Assembly (NCBI GenBank): GCA_963764505.1
Contig: CAVXSP010000001.1
Span: 62,001-126,000 of the forward strand
Length of the DNA: 64,000 nucleotides
Direction of reading: 5' to 3'
Source: CAVXSP01 sp963764505
GTDB taxonomy: Bacteria > Acidobacteriota > Vicinamibacteria > Vicinamibacterales > SCN-69-37
How positions within the stretch are numbered: the stretch's first letter is position 1; every line of letters begins with the position of its first letter. The translations under genes were made by a program, and so were the position numbers. Shown here piece after piece: positions 45,086 through 54,119 of the stretch. The notes under the pieces were generated by a model. That model saw only the letters and a list, made by a program, of their open reading frames with translations. It was not told the DNA's origin and searched no databases.

Positions 45086-47575
45086 TCAGCGATCGACGCG
45101 CTCGAGGGCGTGCGCCAGGTCATCGGTGCGGATCGGTTTGCTGAGATAGTCGTCCATGCCGGCCCGCAGGCAGCGTTCGCGGTCGCCACTCAGGGCGTTG
45201 GCCGTGAGTGCGACGATGTAGTGGCGCGACCGTGCGGGATCGGCGGCTTCGCGCTGCCGGATGCGTCGCGTCGCCTCGTAGCCGTCCATCTCCGGCATCT
45301 GGCAGTCCATCAGGATCACGTCGTAGTTCAGCCGCTCGATCGCGGCGAGCACCTCGGTGCCGTCGGCGACCGCGTCCGCCGTGTAGCCGAGCTTGGCGAG
45401 CTGGCGGAGCGCGACCTTCCGGTTCACGGCGTTGTCTTCGGCCATCAGCACGCGGAGAGCCCGCGCTCGCGCGGCGCCGTTTGCGGGCGCGGCCGGCGGC
45501 TCGCTGTCCGGCGCGGGGGCTTTGCCCGGCGCATCGGCCTGGCCCATGACGCTGGCGATGCAGTCGAACAGCCGCGACTGCTTGACCGGCTTGGTCAGGT
45601 GGGCGCCGATGCCCAGCCGGCGGTAGTTCGCTTCCTCCGGGTGGTGCGCCAGCGAGGTCAGCACGATGATTCGCGTGCCGCGGAGGTGCGGATCGGCTGA
45701 GATCTCCCGCGCCACCGCGATGCCGTCCATGTCCGGCATCTGCACGTCGAGCAGCACCAGCCGGTACGGATTGCCGGCGGCGGCGGCGTGCCGCAGGGCG
45801 GCGAGCGCAGCGGGGCCGGTCACCGCGGCGCCGCTGCGCATCCGCCAGGCGGCCGCGTGCCGCTCGAGAATCTCGCGGTTGGTCGCGTTGTCGTCCACGA
45901 TCAGGACGCGCAGGCCTTCCAGCGAGGACAGGGCCGGCGCGGCCGGCTGGGCGCTGTCGTCCTGCCGGGCGAGCGGAAGCGTGAACCAGAACGTGGATCC
46001 CCGCCCGGGAACGCTGGTGAAGCCGATTTCGCCGCCCATCAGCTCGACGAGCTGCTTGCTGATCGCGAGACCGAGACCGGTCCCGCCGAACCGGCGCGTC
46101 GTGGATCCATCCGCCTGCGTGAACGCCGTGAACAGGCGGCCCTGCGCCTCGACGGGAATGCCGACCCCGGTGTCGCGGACCTGGAACCGGTAGGTCACGC
46201 GCGTCGGCGTCGCCCTCACCGGCTCGGCGTGCAGCACGACCTCGCCCTGGGTCGTGAACTTGACTGCGTTGCTCAACAGGTTCGCCAGCACCTGACGCAG
46301 GCGGCCCGAATCGCCGCGCACGCGCTTCGGGGCGTCGGCGGAGATCCACGTCACCAGCTCGACGCCCTTGTTCTGCGCCCGCTCCGCCAGCAGATCGGCC
46401 GTGTCCTCCAGCACGAGCCCGAGGTCGAAGTCCACGTTCTCGATGGTCAGCTTGCCCGCCTCGATCTTCGAGAAATCGAGCACGTCGTTGACGATGTCGA
46501 GGAGCAGGTCGGCGCTGCTCTGAATCGTCCCGGCGAAGTCGCGCTGCTCGGCGTCGAGCTTCGTATCGAGCAGCAGGTTGGCCATGCCGATCACGGCGTT
46601 GAGCGGCGTCCGGATCTCATGGCTCATGTTCGCGAGGAACTCGGCCTTGAACCGCGCGGAAGCGATCGCCGCGTCGCGCGCGTTCGCGATCTCCCGTTCC
46701 GCCCGCTTCAATGCCGTGATGTCGCGCGAGATCCCGAAGGTTCCGACGATCGCGCCGCCCTTGTCCCTCAGGGGCATCTTGGTGGTCGTGAGCCACGCCG
46801 GCTCCCGACCGGGACGCTCCTCGAACTCGAGCTTCGAGACGACCGGCTCGCCGGTCCGAATGATGTGCGCCTCGTCGCTGCGCGCCTCGCCCGCGTGCTG
46901 CGCGTCGAAGAAGTCCGCGTCGGTCCTTCCCACTGCCTCGGCCGGGTCGGCGAGGTTGAGACGGTGCGCCAAGTGGCGGTTGATCTTGACGAATCTCGAG
47001 TCGAGGTCCTTGATGTAGATCGCGTCCAGGCAAGTGTCGAGCAGCGTCTGCACGAGCTCCCGCTCGCGCTGCAGCTGGTCCTCGATCGTCTTTCGCTCGG
47101 TCACGTCCCAGAAGATGCCCTGCAGCCCGATGACGCGGCCGGCCACATCGACGACGGGCGTCTTGATGACCTGGACGTAGATGAGCTTGCCGCCCGCCTG
47201 CGGGTGCGTCTCGACCATCTCCAGCCGTTCGCCGGTCGTCATCACGTGGCGGTCGTCGGCCATGTACTTGGCCGCGATCTCAGGAGGGAAATAGTCGAGG
47301 TCCCGTTTGCCGGCCAGGTCCTCGAAGGCGAAGCCGACCGTCTCGCAGTACTTCGAGTTGGCGAAGGTCAGGCGTCCGTCGAGATCCTTGCGGAAGAAGC
47401 TCTGCGGCAGCGTCTCGACGAGCGACCGATAGAACGCGTCCGAGCGCTCGAGCGAGGCCTGGATGCGGCCGCGGACGGGCGTGGCGCGCCGTGACGCGCT
47501 GCGGCGCGGCGTCACCGCCCGGCGCCGCGGCGATCGCGGAGGACGAGGCGGGCGTGAAGGCGGTTTCCGGCGCAC
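45086..47575 (-). CDS. Hybrid sensor histidine kinase (PAS-PAS-HisKA-HATPase-REC-REC)
   Basis: 829 aa, cytoplasmic, no membrane helix. A basic, Pro/Arg-rich N-terminus precedes two PAS domains (about 48-165 and 170-290). HisKA has SHEIRTPLNAVIGMANLLLD. The ATPase has the N box LANLLSNAVKFT, the G1 box RDTGVGIP and GGTGLGLAISKQLVELMGG. Two receivers follow: LRVLIVDDNATNREIL with LLDVQMPDMDG, and LRVLMAEDNAVNRKVA with LMDCQMPEMDG. Phosphate would pass to the separate Hpt protein encoded 10 bases upstream, then to the REC-GGDEF protein. Confidence 0.94.
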   Translation of the reverse strand: MRRKPPSRPPRPPRSPRRRAVTPRRSASRRATPVRGRIQASLERSDAFYRSLVETLPQSFFRKDLDGRLTFANSKYCETVGFAFEDLAGKRDLDYFPPEIAAKYMADDRHVMTTGERLEMVETHPQAGGKLIYVQVIKTPVVDVAGRVIGLQGIFWDVTERKTIEDQLQRERELVQTLLDTCLDAIYIKDLDSRFVKINRHLAHRLNLADPAEAVGRTDADFFDAQHAGEARSDEAHIIRTGEPVVSKLEFEERPGREPAWLTTTKMPLRDKGGAIVGTFGISRDITALKRAEREIANARDAAIASARFKAEFLANMSHEIRTPLNAVIGMANLLLDTKLDAEQRDFAGTIQSSADLLLDIVNDVLDFSKIEAGKLTIENVDFDLGLVLEDTADLLAERAQNKGVELVTWISADAPKRVRGDSGRLRQVLANLLSNAVKFTTQGEVVLHAEPVRATPTRVTYRFQVRDTGVGIPVEAQGRLFTAFTQADGSTTRRFGGTGLGLAISKQLVELMGGEIGFTSVPGRGSTFWFTLPLARQDDSAQPAAPALSSLEGLRVLIVDDNATNREILERHAAAWRMRSGAAVTGPAALAALRHAAAAGNPYRLVLLDVQMPDMDGIAVAREISADPHLRGTRIIVLTSLAHHPEEANYRRLGIGAHLTKPVKQSRLFDCIASVMGQADAPGKAPAPDSEPPAAPANGAARARALRVLMAEDNAVNRKVALRQLAKLGYTADAVADGTEVLAAIERLNYDVILMDCQMPEMDGYEATRRIRQREAADPARSRHYIVALTANALSGDRERCLRAGMDDYLSKPIRTDDLAHALERVDR

Positions 47576-47585
47576 CGGCGACGCC

Positions 47586-47924
47586 TCATGAACCCAAGGG
47601 GCGCAGTTCGCGCAGCGCCTCGACGAGCGTCTCGAGCTCGCGCTCGAGCGCGGGAACGAGCCGGCGAACCTCGTCCAGGCGGCCTTGCTCCGCGAGGCAC
47701 TCGATCTGGCTCGCCACGTCGGTGGGACCGTGGACGCAGAAGTTGCCGGCCGCGCCCTTCAACGCGTGCGCGACCCCGTTGACCTGTGTCGCCGAGTCGA
47801 GTCGGAGGCCCTGCCGCAGCGAGGTCAGCAGCGCGGGAAGCTCCTCGACGAACAGATCGGCGCACTCGGCCGCGAACTCGGGATCTCCGCCGAGGCGGGT
47901 CACGATCTCTGCCAGGTCGACCAC
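47586..47924 (-). CDS. Histidine phosphotransfer (Hpt) protein
   Basis: 112-aa four-helix Hpt protein. The phospho-accepting histidine is in NGVAHALKGAAGNFCVHG, the canonical AHxLKGxAxN motif. GTG/ATG region at 47924 (MVDLAEIVTRLGGDPEFAAE) begins the first helix. First gene of the three-gene phosphorelay operon. An intergenic stretch of 391 bases precedes it. Confidence 0.88.
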   Translation of the reverse strand: MVDLAEIVTRLGGDPEFAAECADLFVEELPALLTSLRQGLRLDSATQVNGVAHALKGAAGNFCVHGPTDVASQIECLAEQGRLDEVRRLVPALERELETLVEALRELRPLGS

Positions 47925-48315
47925 CTGGGGGTTATCGGCCGGCCCGGGCCGCGCCCGTAGGGGTCCGGTCCGAAGGGGGTGCCGCCCGTGCTTGGGGGCT
48001 AGGCGCGTCTCGGGCGACTCTTATGAGTGATGTCGCCTGATCCGCGCCCTGACGGCGGCCCGGAGCGCGCGGCGGCCGGGCGCTCGGCGGCGGCCTCGAC
48101 GGAGGACCGGCAACTCGCGGGCGCGATCCTGCGCACCAACCTGAGGGGAGACATCGGGACCGCCCTTTCTGCGTCATGCGGAGACGACTTCCGGCAGGCG
48201 CGAGGCCTGCTCTGAAGTCGTCGGGGGCCCGCGCGAAAACCCCCGCGCGCACGACGCGCCGGGGCGTGTCGCGGGCCGAGACAATCTCCCCATGCGACGC
48301 GACGGAGGGCGGCGT
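47925..48315. other. 391-base intergenic region with strong hairpin
   Basis: Very GC-rich gap upstream of the Hpt gene. It contains the hairpin at 48183-48222 and a second GC inverted repeat, CGCGCG (48230-48235) with CGCGCG (48244-48249), which may end transcription coming from the cytochrome c gene on the minus strand. An open stretch of 62 codons at 48027-48215 has no coding character. No known riboswitch recognised. Confidence 0.4.
48183..48222. other. Strong 40-base hairpin
   Basis: Outer arms GACGACTTC (48183-48191) and GAAGTCGTC (48214-48222) pair over nine bases. Inner arms GCAGGC (48194-48199) and GCCTGC (48205-48210) pair over six around a GCGAG loop. A small asymmetric bulge separates the stems. 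It lies 259 bases upstream of the Hpt start. It could be part of a leader, a small RNA or a bidirectional terminator. Confidence 0.6.
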
Positions 48316-49323
48316 TCAGTCCGACGACGACTTCGGCGGCAGCGACTGCAGGTAGAGCCACAGCGCCTGGAGCTCGACGTCGCTCATCTGCCGCGCGTAG
48401 GGCATGATGAGCGTCATCGGCGCGCGCATCATGGTGCCGTCGGGCTTCTTCCCGGTGCGGACCGTGGTGACGAACTGATCGAACGTCCAGCCGCCCAGGC
48501 CGGCCGGATCGGGCGTCAGATTCGCGGCCGGCGGCCACGACGGATCGCCGCCGGGGATGGAACCGCCGGTGAAGTCGGCCCGGTGGCACCCAGCACAGGT
48601 CCCCGCGAGGTGCTGTCCGAATGCGGCGGTCGCCTCCGCCGCCGGCGGCAGCATGGCATGCGCCTGGAAATGCTGCGGAATCCTGTCGGCGGCGAACGGG
48701 ATCTGGCCGACGGCTACGAGCACGGTCCCCAGCGGCCCGAGCGTCGGCCTGGCCACTTCCGCATCGACCGTCGGCAGCGAGCGGATGTAGGTCACGATGT
48801 CGGACAGTTCCTGGTCCGACATGTTCCGGAACTCTTCGGAGGGCATCACCGACGGCGTGCCGTCGGGCTTGACGCCGTGCCGCACCGCGCGGTCCCAATC
48901 CGCCGCACGGTACTCGACGGTCCGTCCGCCCGCCCCGGCCGTGATGTTCGGGCCGAGCACCTTCCCGATCATCGGGTCGTCGATCATCACGCCGCCGCCG
49001 AAATTCCTGCCATGGCACTCGCGACAGGCATAGCGCGCCTCGAGCAGGTGCTCGCCTCGCGCCCGCGCCCGGTCACGCGCCAGATCGGCCAGCTCGGCGT
49101 CGGTCGGCGGCGGCTGTCCGGCCGCGGCGCGCTCGCTGCGGATCGCCTCGACGTCCGAATCCGACAAGGGAAACGGAATGGGAAAGTCGACGCGATGCGT
49201 CTGGATGGTCCTCGTGAGCAGCTGCTTGTCGCGGTGGGAGGCCCACGCGTACAAGACGGCCGCGGCCACGACGACCACGAGCACCAGGACGAGGAGAACC
49301 TTCAGCACGGTCTTCATCGGCAT
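48316..49323 (-). CDS. Membrane-anchored dihaem cytochrome c
   Basis: 335 aa. An N-terminal helix (VLKVLLVLVLVVVVAAAVLY) anchors two c-type haem domains in the periplasm: CRECH in the first (ARYACRECHGRNFGGGV) and CAGCH in the second (GTCAGCHRADFTGGS). Likely Met ligands are in SVMPSEEFRNMSD and LIMPYARQMSD. This pattern is common in electron carriers beside dehydrogenases, but no oxidoreductase adjoins it here. ATG 49323; ATG 49317 is possible. Confidence 0.88.
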   Translation of the reverse strand: MPMKTVLKVLLVLVLVVVVAAAVLYAWASHRDKQLLTRTIQTHRVDFPIPFPLSDSDVEAIRSERAAAGQPPPTDAELADLARDRARARGEHLLEARYACRECHGRNFGGGVMIDDPMIGKVLGPNITAGAGGRTVEYRAADWDRAVRHGVKPDGTPSVMPSEEFRNMSDQELSDIVTYIRSLPTVDAEVARPTLGPLGTVLVAVGQIPFAADRIPQHFQAHAMLPPAAEATAAFGQHLAGTCAGCHRADFTGGSIPGGDPSWPPAANLTPDPAGLGGWTFDQFVTTVRTGKKPDGTMMRAPMTLIMPYARQMSDVELQALWLYLQSLPPKSSSD

Positions 49324-49433
49324 CCACTCTCAGAGATTGAAAACACGCCGGGCCTCCGCGCTCGGAGGGCTCTCCAGGATACGGTCCTGCTGGGGGCCGA
49401 TCAAGGCGGCGGACTCGACCTGCCATCCGCGCG

Positions 49434-50780
49434 TCAGCGGCGCCGGCCGAAGAACTCGCGCTGCAGGCGCAGGAGCAGAGGAATCGACGCGAGCACGGCC
49501 AGGAGATTCGGCACGGCCATGAGGCCATTCAACGTGTCTGCGATATCCCACACGGCACGGAGCGATCCGACCGAACCGAGATAGATGAAGACCAGCCAGG
49601 CGAGCCGGTACGGCAGCACCGCGCGGGCTCCTGCCAGATACACGATCCCCGTCTCGCCGTAGTAGCTCCATCCAATCAGCGTCGAGAACGAGAACAGGAC
49701 CAGGCCGCCCGTGACCACGATGTCACCCCAGGTGCCGGGCAGACCGCGCTCGAACGCCATTGCCGAGAGCGCCGCACCGTTCGCGCCGCTCGCCCACGTC
49801 TCCGTGACCAGGATCACGAGACCGGTGGTCGTGCAGATCAGGATCGTGTCGACGAACACCTCGAAGATGCCGTAGAGGCCCTGGCGGACCGGGTGATCCG
49901 TCACGGCGGTCGCGTGGACCATCGGCGCGCTTCCGAGGCCGGCTTCGTTCGAGAAGAGGCCGCGGGCGATCCCGTAGCGCATCGCCAGCATCACGGTGCT
50001 CCCGGCAAAGCCTCCCACGGCGGCCGAGCCCGTGAAGGCACCCTCGATGACGAGGCCGATCACGTGCGGCAGGTGGCTGGCGTGCGTGACCAGGATCACG
50101 AGGCCGCCGGCCAGGTAGAAGACGGCCATGAAGGGCACGAGCAGCTCGGTCACATGGCCGATCCGTCTGATGCCGCCAAGGATCACGACGGCGGTGACGG
50201 CGACGAGAACGAAGCCGGTCGTGCCGACGGGCACGGCGAAGCTCGCCCGCAGCGCATCGGCCACCGAGTTGGCCTGCACCATGTTCCCGATGCCGAACGC
50301 GGCGAGGGCGGTGAGCAGCGCGAAGACGGCGCCGAGCCACGGCAGGCCGAGGCCCTTTCTGAGGATGTACATCGCGCCGCCGCGCATCGTGCCGGAGCTG
50401 TCGGGCTCGCGGTACTGGAGCGCGATGACGATCTCGGCGTACTTCGTGCACATGCCGAGCACGCCGGACACCCAGAGCCAGAACAGCGCGCCCGGCCCGC
50501 CCAGATGAATGGCCGTCGCCACGCCTGCGATGTTGCCAACCCCCACGGTCGACGCCAGCGCGGTCGCGACGGCCTGGAACGGGCTGACGGTTCCCTGGCC
50601 GGCCCCGCGCTGGGTCACCTTGCCCAGGACCTCGGCGAGCGCGAAGCCGAGGCGCCGCACCTGCACGGCCCTGGTGAGCGTCGTCAGCAGCACGCCCGTG
50701 CCGACCAGCAGGACGATCATGGGCCAGCCCCAGACGATGCCGTTGATCGCCGCGTTCCAATCGAGGAGCGTCTGCGCCAT
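49434..50780 (-). CDS. Alanine/glycine:cation symporter (AGCS family)
   Basis: 448 aa, about ten helices. Family signatures: TALASTVGVGNIAGVATAIH with GPGALFWLWVSGVLGMCTKY, GTMRGGAMYILRKGLG, and YGIARGLFSNEAGLGSAPMV, the classic AGCS motif. Imports alanine or glycine with Na+. Start at ATG 50780 (MAQTLLDWN); ATG 50789 is also in frame. Divergent from the glycan cluster with a 78-base gap. Confidence 0.92.
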   Translation of the reverse strand: MAQTLLDWNAAINGIVWGWPMIVLLVGTGVLLTTLTRAVQVRRLGFALAEVLGKVTQRGAGQGTVSPFQAVATALASTVGVGNIAGVATAIHLGGPGALFWLWVSGVLGMCTKYAEIVIALQYREPDSSGTMRGGAMYILRKGLGLPWLGAVFALLTALAAFGIGNMVQANSVADALRASFAVPVGTTGFVLVAVTAVVILGGIRRIGHVTELLVPFMAVFYLAGGLVILVTHASHLPHVIGLVIEGAFTGSAAVGGFAGSTVMLAMRYGIARGLFSNEAGLGSAPMVHATAVTDHPVRQGLYGIFEVFVDTILICTTTGLVILVTETWASGANGAALSAMAFERGLPGTWGDIVVTGGLVLFSFSTLIGWSYYGETGIVYLAGARAVLPYRLAWLVFIYLGSVGSLRAVWDIADTLNGLMAVPNLLAVLASIPLLLRLQREFFGRRR

Positions 50781-50858
50781 CCGGCGCATTGTAGTCGGCG
50801 GACGCGACCGCCGCGATGGACTTGACAGGCCCCGCGTCGACCGACAGACTCCTGCCCG

Positions 50859-51605
50859 ATGCCGTCCGCCGCGTTTCCGCGAGAACGGCTCGAGCGGATC
50901 TCCGCTCTCGAGAACTCGCATTTCTGGTTCCTCGCGCGACGCGAGGTCATCGAGCGGCGTGTCGCGCGCTGCGCTCCGGCCGGTGGCCAGCGGATTCTCG
51001 AGATCGGATGCGGCACGGGTGCGCTCGTCGAGCGCCTGGCGCATCGAGGCCAGGTCGCGGTCGGGCTCGACCTGCGCGCCGAGGGGATGACCGCCATGCG
51101 CCGTCGCACCCCCGCGCTCCAATTCGTCCGGGGCGAGGCCGAGCGCCTGCCGTTCGCCAGCCGGACGTTCGATGGCATCCTCCTGCTGGACGTGCTCGAG
51201 CACGTCGACGACGGCCCGGTGCTCGACGAAGTCAGCCGTGTCCTGGGCCCGAACGGCTGGGTGCTGATCACGGCGCCCGCGATCCCCTGGATCTGGAGCT
51301 ATCGGGACCGCGCGGCCGGACACCTGCGACGCTATTCGGCGCGCTCGCTGCGCCGCACGGTCGAAGCCGCCTCGCTGCAAGTCGAGGATCTGCGGCCGTA
51401 TCAGTTCGCGCTGCTGCCGATCGTGCTGATCACACGCCTGCTCGGGCGGCGCGGCCCGCGCCTGCGCGATCTCGAAGAGCGTCCACCGGCGACGCTCAAC
51501 GGCCTGCTCGCGCGCATCAACAAGGCCGAGGCGCGGCTCGGCGAGTCGATCCGGCTGCCGTGGGGAACCTCGTGGGTGGCGCTGTGCCGCAAGCCGGGTT
51601 TGTGA
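50859..51605 (+). CDS. Class I SAM-dependent methyltransferase (glycan cluster)
   Basis: 248 aa. SAM-binding motif I ILEIGCGTGALVERL, acidic motif II VGLDLRAEGM, and motif LLLDVLEHVDDGPVLDEVSR are clear. The N-terminal ENSHFWFLARREVIERR is typical of methyltransferases in polysaccharide gene clusters. No membrane anchor, though a hydrophobic patch near residues 180-192 (FALLPIVLITRLL) could associate with membrane. First of six closely packed genes; its stop overlaps the next start (GTGA). Confidence 0.85.
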   Translation: MPSAAFPRERLERISALENSHFWFLARREVIERRVARCAPAGGQRILEIGCGTGALVERLAHRGQVAVGLDLRAEGMTAMRRRTPALQFVRGEAERLPFASRTFDGILLLDVLEHVDDGPVLDEVSRVLGPNGWVLITAPAIPWIWSYRDRAAGHLRRYSARSLRRTVEAASLQVEDLRPYQFALLPIVLITRLLGRRGPRLRDLEERPPATLNGLLARINKAEARLGESIRLPWGTSWVALCRKPGL

Positions 51606-52399
51606 CGCCGTTCAGGCTGGTCCTCTTCTCCGTCGTCCCCGCGAGGATTCAGGCCGCTGTCGCTGCAGGCGTCGACGACGTCCTCGTCGACTGGGAGCAC
51701 ATCGGGAAGCGCGCCCGCCAGCGGGACGCCGATACGCAGATCAACGCCGACACCGAGGAGGACCTCCGCCGTGTGCGCGCGTGTACGACGGCCCCCGTGC
51801 TGTGCCGGCTGAACCCTGTCGGGGAGGGCACGGCGGCGGAAGTGGAGCGGGCGATCGCGGCCGGCGCGAACGAGCTCCTGCTCCCGATGGTGCGGACCGT
51901 GGAGGAGGTCGAACGGACGCTCGACCTCGTGCAGAGCCGCTGCGCCGTCGGCATCCTGGTCGAGACCGTAGACGCGGTGCGGATCGCGCCGGCGCTCGGG
52001 CGGCTTCCCCTCTCGCGCGTGTACCTGGGTCTGATGGATCTGCAGATCGAGCGCCGGGCGCGTTGCCTCTTCGAGCCGCTCGTCGACGGCACGCTGTCCA
52101 CACTGCGCCGCTGTTTCGACGCGCCGTTCGGCTTCGGAGGCCTGACACGTCCCGACGCGGGCGCCCCGATCCCGTGCAGGCTGCTGATCGGCGAGATGGC
52201 GCGGCTCGGCTGCAGTTTCAGCTTCCTGCGCCGCTCGTTCCACCGGGACGTCGCCGGACGGGATCTGCGCGTCGATCTCGCCCAGATTCGATCCGCACTG
52301 GTCGAGGCGGAGCGCCGCTCGGGCGATCAGGTGAGACGCGACCGCGACGATCTCGTTCGCGCCGTCGAGGCGTGGTCGCACGCCCGGGGAGCGCCATGA
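51602..52399 (+). CDS. HpcH/HpaI-type aldolase or citrate-lyase-beta-like enzyme
   Basis: 265 aa from GTG 51602. TIM-barrel of the pyruvate/PEP aldolase superfamily: DDVLVDWEHIGKRARQRDAD, PVLCRLNPVGEGTAAEVERA, ELLLPMVRTVEEVERTLDLV, VGILVETVDAV (metal-binding Glu) and YLGLMDLQIERR (metal-binding Asp). These enzymes make or break C-C bonds with pyruvate-like donors. In a surface-sugar cluster this could build a carbohydrate precursor. Overlaps both neighbours by four bases, so it is made together with them. Confidence 0.8.
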   Translation: MTPFRLVLFSVVPARIQAAVAAGVDDVLVDWEHIGKRARQRDADTQINADTEEDLRRVRACTTAPVLCRLNPVGEGTAAEVERAIAAGANELLLPMVRTVEEVERTLDLVQSRCAVGILVETVDAVRIAPALGRLPLSRVYLGLMDLQIERRARCLFEPLVDGTLSTLRRCFDAPFGFGGLTRPDAGAPIPCRLLIGEMARLGCSFSFLRRSFHRDVAGRDLRVDLAQIRSALVEAERRSGDQVRRDRDDLVRAVEAWSHARGAP

Positions 52400-53361
52400 C
52401 GGCGCTCGGCGGCTCGCGCGTGCTCGTCACGGGAGCCGCGGGGTTCCTGGGAGCGAACCTCGTGCGCGCGCTGTCGGCGCGCGCCGTCGACGTGCACGCG
52501 GTCGTCCGGCCGACGAGCGGATTGTGGCGGCTGGAAGGCTGTCTGCCGCGGACCGTCCTGCATCGGCTCGATCTGCGCGACTTCGATCGCGTGCTCCACG
52601 TTTTCCGCGCCATCGAACCGGACTTCGTCATCCATGCCGCAGCCTCCGGCCGGCATCCCGCCGATCCCGCGGGCCGCCTGGAGGGGCTGGCGACCAGCGT
52701 GATCGGAACCGCGAATCTGCTCGAGGCCGTGCGCGACACCGGAGTCCGCCGCGTCGTCCACGTCGGCAGCTCGCTCGAGTACGGACGCAGGCGCCGGCCG
52801 CTTCGCCCCGACGACCGGCTCGACCCCGTCACCCCGCGCGGGACGGCCAAGGCCGCGGCGTCGCTCGTATGCCGGCAGCATGCCCGGGAACACCCGCTCG
52901 TCATCGTGCGGCCGTTCTCGATCTACGGCCCGTGGGAACAGCCGGACCGGCTGATCCCGACGGCGGCCCGTGCGGTGCTCGACGGCCGGCCGATCGCGCT
53001 GACGCGCTCGGGAGTCCGACGCGATTTCGTGTTCGTCGACGATGTCACGGAAGCCTGTCTGGCCGCCATGACGGCGGCCGGGATCGACGGCGAGGAGTTC
53101 AACGTCGGCTCGGGCTCGCAGTTCTCGAACGAGGAGGTGGTCGCGCTGATCCAGGAGCTCTGCGGCCGCCGTGTCGAACTTCGCGTCGGGGCGCATCCAG
53201 GAACTCCGGCCGACTCGCCCCACTGGGTGGCCGATATTCGACGAACGCGCGAGCGGCTGGCGTGGGCGCCCCGTCATTCGCTGACGTCGGGCCTCCGGAA
53301 GACGCTGGCCTGGATGCGCCAGCGCGATCACGACCGGGAGACCGACCGGGATGCCGTCTGA
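52396..53361 (+). CDS. NAD-dependent epimerase/dehydratase with catalytic Tyr replaced
   Basis: 321 aa extended SDR. Rossmann motif VTGAAGFLGANLVRAL, then LDLRDFDRV, IHAAASGRHP, VVHVGSSLEYG (catalytic Ser), VRPFSIYGPWEQPDRL and a nucleotide-sugar region (RRDFVFVDDVTEACLAAM). The YxxxK site reads RGTAK: Arg stands where Tyr is expected, Lys is kept. Either the chemistry differs, or the enzyme only binds its sugar nucleotide. ATG at 52396 overlaps the aldolase stop; its own end overlaps the GT2 gene by 11 bases. Confidence 0.83.
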   Translation: MTALGGSRVLVTGAAGFLGANLVRALSARAVDVHAVVRPTSGLWRLEGCLPRTVLHRLDLRDFDRVLHVFRAIEPDFVIHAAASGRHPADPAGRLEGLATSVIGTANLLEAVRDTGVRRVVHVGSSLEYGRRRRPLRPDDRLDPVTPRGTAKAAASLVCRQHAREHPLVIVRPFSIYGPWEQPDRLIPTAARAVLDGRPIALTRSGVRRDFVFVDDVTEACLAAMTAAGIDGEEFNVGSGSQFSNEEVVALIQELCGRRVELRVGAHPGTPADSPHWVADIRRTRERLAWAPRHSLTSGLRKTLAWMRQRDHDRETDRDAV

Positions 53362-54113
53362 ATTCGTCGAGGTGAGCGTGATCGTGCCCGTCTACCGCAG
53401 CGCCGAGACGCTCATCGAACTCCATCGACGGATTGACGCCGCCCTCGCAGGACGGCCTGTCGAGATCCTGTTCGTGGACGATGCCTGCCCGCTCGGCTCC
53501 CAGACCATCCTGCAGGAGCTCGCCTGTTCCGATTCCCGCGTCGGCGTGCTGACGCTCGAGCGGAACGTCGGCCAGCACCGGGCCGTTCTCGCCGGGTTGG
53601 CCCACGCCCGCGGAGCGGCCGTGGCCGTCCTCGACGCGGACCTGCAGGACCCGCCGGAAGCCATTCCGCGGCTGCTGGCAGGGCTCGCCCTGGGAGCCTC
53701 GACGGTCTTCGCCGGCCGCCGCGGGCGGTACCGAATCAGGGTTCCGGCTGCTGAGCTCCCGCGCGTTCAAGAGAGTCCTCCATTGGATCACCGGCCTGCC
53801 GGCGGACGCGGGCCTCTTCCTGGCGATGGACGAGCGGATGCGGGAGCGGCTGCTCGCGTTCCCGACGGCGCGCGCGTTCGTGCCCGCGATGATCGGATGC
53901 ACCGGCCTGCCGGTGGCGTCGATTCCCGTGGAGCGGGCGCCCCGGCCCCGGGGCGAGTCTGCCTATACCGAATGGCATCGCGCGCGTGTGGCAGCGGGCT
54001 CCATGATGCTGGCACTCCGGTATCGGCTGCTCGCGACCCGCCGGGCGGCCCCGGCGACGTGGGCGGACCCGGTGGTGCGGCGTACGGGGCCGGGCCTCGC
54101 GAATCGTCATTGA
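53351..54113 (+). CDS. Family 2 glycosyltransferase, one frameshift
   Basis: About 253 aa when repaired. GT-A fold: VSVIVPVYRSAETLIELHRR, EILFVDDACPLGSQ, the metal-binding AVLDADLQDPPEAIP and RRGRYESGFRLLSSRAFKR. It is close to DPM1/ArnC-type enzymes that charge polyprenyl phosphate, but lacks C-terminal membrane helices. The frame breaks at 53731-53732, where one extra C splits GRY from ESGF; deletion restores the protein to its stop at 54113. Start at ATG 53351. Confidence 0.83.
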
Positions 54114-54119
54114 AACACG

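Noticed and set aside
48027..48215. 62-codon open frame in the long gap before the Hpt gene
   Set aside because: No ribosome binding site, no family motif, and it ends inside the strong hairpin.
47925..48315. Cyclic di-GMP riboswitch upstream of the phosphorelay operon
   Set aside because: Considered because of the GGDEF gene, but none of the conserved c-di-GMP aptamer segments could be found on either strand.
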